DNA of 64,000 bases. Origin: Apopatocola sp963628785 (GTDB lineage Bacteria; Bacillota; Clostridia; Oscillospirales; Oscillospiraceae). This document shows positions 59,189 to 64,000 of this stretch, piece after piece. The position numbers and the translations under genes are program-made. The notes under the pieces are model-generated. The model was not told the origin of the DNA and did not search any database. It saw only the letters and a list, made by a program, of their open reading frames with translations. The stretch spans positions 1 to 64,000 of the forward strand of contig CAVGGQ010000001.1 in the NCBI GenBank assembly GCA_963628785.1, written 5' to 3'. Every line of letters begins with the position of its first letter. Positions within the stretch are counted from its first letter, which is position 1.

Positions 59189-59845
59189 TCAGCGATAATA
59201 GGCAAACGCCTTCTCGACGCGTTCCATGCCGAACGCGACAAGGCTGTTGAATATGAAATAGAAAACCGCCGCCGCGGCAAAAGCGAGCATGCCCGGCGAA
59301 TTCGGCGCCACGGCGATCTGCTTGGCGCGTGTGAACATTTCCACCGTGCCGATGGCGGAGGCGAGAGATGTGTCCTTCACAAGCGTGATGACCTCGTTCG
59401 TGACGCTCGGAATGACGCGCTTTACCATCTGCGGGAGAATGATGCGGAAAAAGGTCTGTCCATGGCTGTAGCCGAGCACCTGCGCGGCCTCGTACTGCCC
59501 GGCACTGATGGACTCGATGCCGCCACGGTAGATCTCCGCAAAGTAGGCCGCGTAGTTGATGACAAACGCGACGATCACGGCCGCAAAGCGCCAGTTACGC
59601 GGCAGCACCATGCCGAGGAGAAAACTCGGCCCGTAGTACACGACCATGACCTGCAGCATCAGCGGAGTGCCGCGCATAATGGCAATATACACTTTCGTTA
59701 CCCAGCGGAGCGGAGCAAAACGGCTCTTTCGCGCAAAATAAACAACGAGGCCGAGCGGCAGCGAGCCGAGCAGTGTGAGAAAGAAAATACTGAGTGTAAT
59801 GAGAAACGCCTCGGAGAGCGAGAGAAGCATGGTCTGAACGGTCAT
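59189..59845 (-). CDS. Polar amino-acid ABC permease
   Basis: 218 residues from the ATG at 59845 (AAAGGAC upstream; an extension of 10 residues is less likely). HisMQ-type permease: GSLPLGLVVYFARKS, IMRGTPLMLQVMVVYYG, YFAEIYRGGIESISAGQYEA, EAA loop AAQVLGYSHGQTFFRIILPQ. About five spans. It works with the ATPase that follows and the binding protein encoded just upstream. Confidence 0.93.
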   Translation of the reverse strand: MTVQTMLLSLSEAFLITLSIFFLTLLGSLPLGLVVYFARKSRFAPLRWVTKVYIAIMRGTPLMLQVMVVYYGPSFLLGMVLPRNWRFAAVIVAFVINYAAYFAEIYRGGIESISAGQYEAAQVLGYSHGQTFFRIILPQMVKRVIPSVTNEVITLVKDTSLASAIGTVEMFTRAKQIAVAPNSPGMLAFAAAAVFYFIFNSLVAFGMERVEKAFAYYR

Positions 59846-59939
59846 AAGTTCTGTCCTTTCGGATGATATCGGCAAATACGCACTTGTGCGCGGGGATGCG
59901 AAAGCGTCCCCGCGCGCAGGTTCTCTCTAAAGTTGTATA

Positions 59940-60812
59940 TTATTTGCACATGCACAGGCTGTCAAGAGAAAGTCCCTTGTCAACATAGTTCTGTGCGATC
60001 TCCATCATGGTGCCGTCCTCGGCCGTGGCGAGCAGCTGCTCGTTTACAGCATCGCGAAGCTCTTCATTGCCCAGCAAGAAGCCGACAGCGTACTGCTCTG
60101 TGGAAACAGCCTCGGAGAGGATCACATAGTCGCCTTCGGTGTTCGCGATTTGATAGTTGCCGACACCGATGTCAACGATAACCGCATCGACACTGCCCTG
60201 ACGCAGCTCCAGGAAACCGGTGTTGTAGTCGGCCAGCTCCACGAGCTCTCCGAAGGAAGCTGTGAGCTCTTCGTTCGCGTTCAGTGCATCGAGACCGGAG
60301 GAAGCAGACTGTACCATTACGACCTTGCCGGCGAGGTCGGCGAGGGACTCAATGCCGGAGTCGGCACGGACGATGGCGACGATGCTGTTGTCAATGTAAG
60401 GATCGGACCAGGTGTACTCTTCCTCACGGCCGGTGTAGGTGAAACCGTTCCAAATGCAGTTGATGTTGCCTGCTTTCAGCTCGGCATCCTTGGAAGCCCA
60501 GTCGATGGCGACGGCTTCGTATTCCCAGCCGAGACGAGCGCAAACTTCCTGAGCGAGCGCTAGGTCAAAGCCGTCATAGCTGCCGTCCTCGGCAATGTAG
60601 CCGAACGGAGGGAACTCGGCATCAAAGCCGACGATGAGCTTTCCGCCGGCAGACTCGGTGGTCTCTTCCGCAGCGGCTTCATCCGCAGCTTCGGCGGCGG
60701 GCTCTGCGGTGGCCGCGGCTTCGGCGGAAGATGTGGAAGTGGTGCTGCCGCATCCGGCAAGCACTGTCGCGATGAGGCACAGCGTAAGTGCAATAGCAAG
60801 GATCTTTTTCAT
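59940..60812 (-). CDS. Amino-acid ABC transporter substrate-binding lipoprotein
   Basis: 290 residues from the ATG at 60812 (AAAGGAG 8 nt upstream). Lipoprotein signal (ATVLAGC), an Ala/Glu-rich linker to about residue 57, then a standard SBP_bac_3 domain: LIVGFDAEFPPFGYIAEDGS, YDGFDLALAQEVCARLG, IWNGFTYTGREEEYTWSDPY, IESLADLAGKVVMVQSASSG, VDAVIVDIGVGNYQI, and the C-terminal AVGFLLGNEELRDAVNEQLL. It is first in the permease-ATPase operon. Specificity for a polar amino acid is inferred. Confidence 0.92.
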   Translation of the reverse strand: MKKILAIALTLCLIATVLAGCGSTTSTSSAEAAATAEPAAEAADEAAAEETTESAGGKLIVGFDAEFPPFGYIAEDGSYDGFDLALAQEVCARLGWEYEAVAIDWASKDAELKAGNINCIWNGFTYTGREEEYTWSDPYIDNSIVAIVRADSGIESLADLAGKVVMVQSASSGLDALNANEELTASFGELVELADYNTGFLELRQGSVDAVIVDIGVGNYQIANTEGDYVILSEAVSTEQYAVGFLLGNEELRDAVNEQLLATAEDGTMMEIAQNYVDKGLSLDSLCMCK

Positions 60813-60879
60813 TTTGATTTCTCCTTTTTGATCTCGTGAGCGGGAATGTGAGCTTTTCACCGCTCAAATGTTCCGATTT

Positions 60880-60908
60880 ATTATGTTAACATACTAACAC
60901 ATTAGCAA
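60880..60908 (-). promoter_or_regulatory. Promoter of the amino-acid ABC operon
   Basis: Minus strand: TTGCTA (60908-60903), 17-bp spacer, CATAAT (60885-60880). The palindrome ATGTTAACAT (60883-60892) overlaps the -10 and could be an operator. Confidence 0.5.
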
Positions 60909-60932
60909 ACTGAAGTAAATTGACAAAAATGA

Positions 60933-60963
60933 AAAAGAGAGAGGCTCAATGTCTCTCTCTTTT
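60933..60963. terminator. Bidirectional intrinsic terminator
   Basis: Perfect 11-bp stem AAAAGAGAGAG (60933-60943) / CTCTCTCTTTT (60953-60963), 17 nt beyond the stop of the small membrane protein gene. Confidence 0.75.
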
Positions 60964-60979
60964 GACATTTCTATCGAAA

Positions 60980-61321
60980 TCAGTCAAAAACGATTTTCTT
61001 TTTGCTGTTAGGCGTGCGCGGATACTCGCGGATGCGGGTGATATAGTCGAGATTTATGACTTCGGTACCGTCCTTATGCTCTATAAGTATCCCGTTTTCT
61101 CCGATCTCCCGAATGACTCCGGTGATAGTGGAGCCGAATCCGCTCAAAAGATAAACGATGCATTCTTTTCCGATATACTGCTTGGCCAATTCCTTCATGG
61201 CGCTGTTCTCCTTTTTTTTATTTTTCAAAATATTTTTTATTTGCCTTGCTCGGATAGCTCTCTGCGTGATGATCCACGAACAGAAAACGATCATGAAGAG
61301 CAGATAGTACACTTCGTTCAT
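60980..61321 (-). CDS. Small membrane-anchored DUF6897-like protein, possible internal second start
   Basis: 113 residues from the ATG at 61321 (AAGGAGG 10 nt upstream). An N-terminal membrane span (YYLLFMIVFCSWIITQ), a basic linker rich in Lys/Asn, then a compact beta domain (ELAKQYIGKECIVYLLSGFG, GVIREIGENGILIEH, EVINLDYITRIREYP) of the short DUF6897 type. The linker DNA contains AAGGAG 9 nt ahead of an in-frame ATG at 61198, which would give a soluble 72-residue form with only the beta domain. Function unknown. Confidence 0.7.
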   Translation of the reverse strand: MNEVYYLLFMIVFCSWIITQRAIRARQIKNILKNKKKENSAMKELAKQYIGKECIVYLLSGFGSTITGVIREIGENGILIEHKDGTEVINLDYITRIREYPRTPNSKKKIVFD

Positions 61322-61349
61322 AACGGAAGCCTCCTTCGGGTGTCGTGCT

Positions 61350-62132
61350 TCAGATAACTTTTCGGCCCGAGCGGGAATATTTTTCGGAGGAACGGCAGAA
61401 GGCTTCGTTATTCACGAACCAAATGATACAAACGACAAGGGCCGCTGAAAAGCCGCCGCCGAAAAGGAGCGCACGCAGTGCGCACAGAAGAGCAAGCGCC
61501 GTACAGGTCGTATTGACTGCCGTGTACGCTTTGTAAGCGCACTGTCCGATGATGATCTTTTCGGCCTCGTCGCAGCTGTCCATCCACTTTTTCCGAAACT
61601 TCATGTCGTACACGGAGCCCTGCTTTTCGGGATTCATCTGTTTGAGCTTGTCTACGCACTTCTGCTGTAAAATGACGGCCTCTGCAAGCACCGCAAGGAA
61701 CGAGGCGATGCCGAGGAAAAAGAAAATCACATGCCCGACGGCCTTATGCGCCGCGCTGTACGATGCAGAAAGCACAAAAAAGGCCAAAATGAGCGCCAAG
61801 TTGGAGACCCATACGACACGGGAAATTTTACCGTCCGCGAGCTCTGAAACATCCTCATCCTCTCCGTCCCGGGTATTCAGCAGTTTCCACGCACTCCGGT
61901 ACATCGGAATGCACACAGCCGCTGTTGTGACGGCGATAGCGAGCAGAAGCCAGTGCGCGATATGCTCTCCGAAAAAGAAGACAGCCGCATGGATCCCGGA
62001 GGAAAGTCTGTCCACATCGGCACTTCCGGTGCAGTATCCGATAATGCCGCCTACTGCGGCGCACACGAGCACGACGAGCAGAAATGTCGGCAAAGCCTTG
62101 CGGTTCGCCTGCTTGATCTCGTTATTTAGCAT
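61350..62132 (-). CDS. DUF3169 family membrane protein
   Basis: 260 residues from the ATG at 62132, 6 nt after GAGGAGG (an ATG two codons earlier is too close to it). About six membrane spans; the soluble loop FRKKWMDSCDEAEKIIIGQC and YKAYTAVN are characteristic of DUF3169. The start lies inside the 3' end of the XRE regulator gene, the usual genetic partner of this family in Firmicutes. Biological role unknown; such pairs often respond to membrane stress or peptides. Confidence 0.83.
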   Translation of the reverse strand: MLNNEIKQANRKALPTFLLVVLVCAAVGGIIGYCTGSADVDRLSSGIHAAVFFFGEHIAHWLLLAIAVTTAAVCIPMYRSAWKLLNTRDGEDEDVSELADGKISRVVWVSNLALILAFFVLSASYSAAHKAVGHVIFFFLGIASFLAVLAEAVILQQKCVDKLKQMNPEKQGSVYDMKFRKKWMDSCDEAEKIIIGQCAYKAYTAVNTTCTALALLCALRALLFGGGFSAALVVCIIWFVNNEAFCRSSEKYSRSGRKVI

Positions 62133-62337
62133 TTTCATCCTCCTCAAGATAAAAGACATCTTCTACCGAAACACTGCAAACCTTTGCAATAGTCAGTGCC
62201 AGCGTGACGGACGGCGAGTAGTCGCCCCGCTCGATAAGACTGATCGTCTGGCGTGATACGCCGCACAATCGTCCCATTTCCTGCTGATTCACATTCAGCG
62301 CGGCCCGGCGCTCCTTAAGCCGGTTTCGCAGTTCCAT
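62122..62337 (-). CDS. Small XRE-family transcriptional regulator
   Basis: 71 residues, a single Cro/CI HTH: LKERRAALNVNQQEMGRLCG, SRQTISLIERGDYSPSVTLA, and the C-terminal VSVEDVFYLEEDENAK. This YozG-type layout usually autoregulates an operon with a membrane protein. The DUF3169 gene overlaps it by 11 bp. AGGAGG lies a few nt upstream of the start, and TTGTC-type repeats occur in its promoter. Confidence 0.9.
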   Translation of the reverse strand: MELRNRLKERRAALNVNQQEMGRLCGVSRQTISLIERGDYSPSVTLALTIAKVCSVSVEDVFYLEEDENAK

Positions 62338-62362
62338 ATCGCACCTCCTTCGTCAACTTTTC

Positions 62363-62424
62363 TTGTCCAAGCGACAAATATCCTTGTCATGATGCATTAT
62401 ATCCTTGTCATATATACTTGTCAA
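62363..62424 (-). promoter_or_regulatory. Consensus promoter with repeated TTGTC/GACAA motifs
   Basis: Minus strand: TTGACA (62424-62419), 17-bp spacer, TATAAT (62401-62396), a perfect consensus. CCTTGTCAT occurs twice (62382, 62403), a further CTTGTCAA at 62417 overlaps the -35, and the dyad TTGTC-N5-GACAA is at 62363-62377. These are likely binding sites for the XRE regulator itself. Confidence 0.7.
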
Positions 62425-62473
62425 GAAAAAATAAAAACGGAGCGGAATTTTCATCTGCTCCGGAAATCATATT

Positions 62474-63475
62474 TTACTCTTTGGCGATGAACCCGCCGCC
62501 AAGGAGACGCTCGCCATCGTAAAATGCGGCAGTTTGTCCGGGCGTCGGGGCGCGGACGGCATCCGAAAAACGGACGACGGCGCCGCTCCCTTCGGGCGTT
62601 ACGGTACCGACTGGAAGTTCCTTCTTCGAGTGCCTCACGCGAACGCCGCAGGAAAGTTCTCCCTCCGGCTCCACGAGCCAGTTCACATCCCGCACCGTAA
62701 AGCTCTGCCGCCAAACGGCGGCATCGTCCGAGGAGAGACGCACCTCATTCGTTTCGGGACAGATCTCTGATACATATACCCGCTGCCCGAAGCCGATACC
62801 GAAGTGCTTCCGCTGCCCGACGGTGTAGTGATGGATGCCGCGGTGCTTCGCGACCGCCTTCCCGTCCAGCACGAAATCGCCCGGGGGAGGCACAATGCCG
62901 CGCCGTTCGACCCACGCAGCATAGTCGCCATCGGGGATAAAGCAGATGTCCATGCTGTCCGGCTTGTGTGCGACCGGGAGACCGAGTGACTCGGCAATAG
63001 CCCGCACTTCCGTTTTCTTATACGGCGCGAGCGGCAGCAAAAGCGCATCGATCTCTTCCTTCGTGAGACGGCAGAGCATATAGCTCTGGTCGTTCTCCGG
63101 CTGCCCTCGATATATTCCACCATCATGCACTGCGGCGTAATGTCCGGTAGCAATGTACTTCGCGCCCTGCCGCTTCGCCTCGCCCAGCAGAAAACGGAAC
63201 TTTACTGCCGGATTGCAGAGAATGCAGGGATTCGGCGTCTCACCATGCAGGTACGCTTCGGCGAACGGTGCGCAGACATACCGTTCCATCGCCTCACGCG
63301 TGTCCGCAATGACGAGCGGAATCGAGAGCGAGTCGGCGGCTTCCTTCGCGGCCTCCGCACCGGGGAGACCGTTGTCAAGATAGAGTCCGAGCACTTCCAG
63401 CCCCTGCTCACGCAGAAGATGCGCCGAGACGGCACTGTCCACGCCGCCGGAGAGTCCGAGAACAACTTTATCCAT
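62474..63475 (-). CDS. mnmA: tRNA-specific 2-thiouridylase
   Basis: 333 residues, somewhat shorter than the usual 350-370. It thiolates U34 of Lys, Glu and Gln tRNAs using ATP. PP-loop VVLGLSGGVDSAVSAHLL; catalytic Cys in TPNPCILCNPAVKF and the second in MDICFIPDGD; ATGHYA and TVGQRKHFGIGFG are typical. The start overlaps the mnmG stop by 8 bp, so the two U34-modification enzymes are co-expressed. Confidence 0.95.
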   Translation of the reverse strand: MDKVVLGLSGGVDSAVSAHLLREQGLEVLGLYLDNGLPGAEAAKEAADSLSIPLVIADTREAMERYVCAPFAEAYLHGETPNPCILCNPAVKFRFLLGEAKRQGAKYIATGHYAAVHDGGIYRGQPENDQSYMLCRLTKEEIDALLLPLAPYKKTEVRAIAESLGLPVAHKPDSMDICFIPDGDYAAWVERRGIVPPPGDFVLDGKAVAKHRGIHHYTVGQRKHFGIGFGQRVYVSEICPETNEVRLSSDDAAVWRQSFTVRDVNWLVEPEGELSCGVRVRHSKKELPVGTVTPEGSGAVVRFSDAVRAPTPGQTAAFYDGERLLGGGFIAKE

Positions 63476-64000
63476 GGTGCGGATCCTTTCGGCTTTCCAT
63501 ATAGATCATCAGCGCCGTCATATCGGCCGGGGAAACACCGGAAATGCGTGATGCCTGCCCGAAGTTCGCCGGGCGTATGGCGGAGAGCTTCTGCCGCGCT
63601 TCGGTGCGCAGTCCGGGAACGCTCTCGTAGTCGATGCCCTCCGGCATCGGGCGAGCTTCCATGCGCTGAAAATCTTTGACCTGCCGAAGCTGGCGGCGGA
63701 TGTAGCCTTCATACTTTAGGTTGATGGAAACCTCTTCGCCTACGGCACGCGGCAGTGCGGGCCGCTCAGGGTCGAACGCCGCGAGATCGCGGTAGTCGAT
63801 TTGCGGGCGGCGCAGGAGATCGGCAAGCGAGGCTCCGGAGACAATTTCCGCCGTACCCTTTTCGCGCAGCATGGCGTTTATTGCTTCGCCCGGTGCGATG
63901 TGCGTGTGTTCCAAACGGTCACGCTCCGCTTCGACGGAAGCATACTTTGCTTCTACGGCGGCGAGCCGCTCATCGGACACAAGCCCGATGCGGTGACCGT
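63468..64000 (-). CDS. mnmG: tRNA uridine-5-carboxymethylaminomethyl modification enzyme, C-terminal part
   Basis: The last 176 residues of MnmG (GidA); the gene continues beyond the window end. The frame reads HRIGLVSDERLAAVEAKYAS, then YEGYIRRQLRQVKDFQRME and the C-terminal SAIRPANFGQASRISGVSPA, the helical domain that binds tRNA and MnmE. The FAD-binding part is outside. With MnmE it adds the carboxymethylaminomethyl group to U34. Confidence 0.95.
   Translation of the reverse strand, partial: GHRIGLVSDERLAAVEAKYASVEAERDRLEHTHIAPGEAINAMLREKGTAEIVSGASLADLLRRPQIDYRDLAAFDPERPALPRAVGEEVSINLKYEGYIRRQLRQVKDFQRMEARPMPEGIDYESVPGLRTEARQKLSAIRPANFGQASRISGVSPADMTALMIYMESRKDPHHG

Overview
The window looks like chromosome from an anaerobic Gram-positive gut-type bacterium of the Clostridia (Oscillospirales-like; inferred, not proven). 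The grounds are moderately GC-rich coding DNA with AT-rich promoters, sigma-A type TTGACA/TATAAT signals with 17-bp spacers, AGGAGG-type ribosome sites with several TTG starts, a butyrate kinase, oxygen-sensitive 2-hydroxyacyl-CoA dehydratase-family enzymes with their activator, and the Firmicute gene order queA-tgt-yajC. No rRNA, tRNA, CRISPR array or intact transposase gene was found.

Layout. 1-8.7 kb: a decayed ORF, a macrodomain/HTH protein, a VWA protein, an ApbE flavin transferase, a metallo-beta-lactamase-fold lipoprotein and a 1307-residue surface protein. 8.7-11 kb: a lactate-dehydrogenase-family enzyme and an SGNH esterase, both on the minus strand. 11-17.3 kb: queA, tgt, yajC, a Xer recombinase, a DUF4364 protein, butyrate kinase and a carboxymuconolactone-decarboxylase-family protein. 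17.5-22.5 kb: an MMPL/RND exporter translationally coupled to a GLUG-repeat surface protein.

22.6-33.9 kb is the most unusual part. A flavin/iron-sulfur enoate reductase is divergent from a long co-directional set: a CooC-type ATPase, a first pair of 2-hydroxyacyl-CoA dehydratase/benzoyl-CoA reductase-family subunits, one activator ATPase, a 55-residue single-span membrane protein, a free-standing protein resembling the middle domain of acetyl-CoA synthase, a second paralogous subunit pair, and a second small membrane protein paralogous to the first. Two electron-accepting modules appear to share one ATP-driven activator, with CODH/ACS-like parts alongside. The substrate cannot be read from the sequence.

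33.9-41.4 kb begins with a palindromic MITE-like repeat and then a decaying sugar locus: a GH3 enzyme that has lost its nucleophile region, a PAP2 phosphatase, a GH78 C-terminus joined to a GPH transporter N-terminus, an AraC gene with two in-frame stops, and intact uxaC and a fructuronate-reductase-like SDR. 41.6-48.3 kb: a second AraC regulator and three GT-C membrane glycosyltransferases, two of them reading out of a divergent promoter whose palindromic -35 appears to be shared. 48.4-53.1 kb: an iron-type ABC uptake operon plus a HAD phosphatase. 53.3-57.3 kb: potABCD for polyamines. 57.5-60.8 kb: an amino-acid ABC system with an extra, apparently circularly permuted binding protein. 61-64 kb: small membrane proteins, an XRE/DUF3169 pair, mnmA and the 3' end of mnmG.
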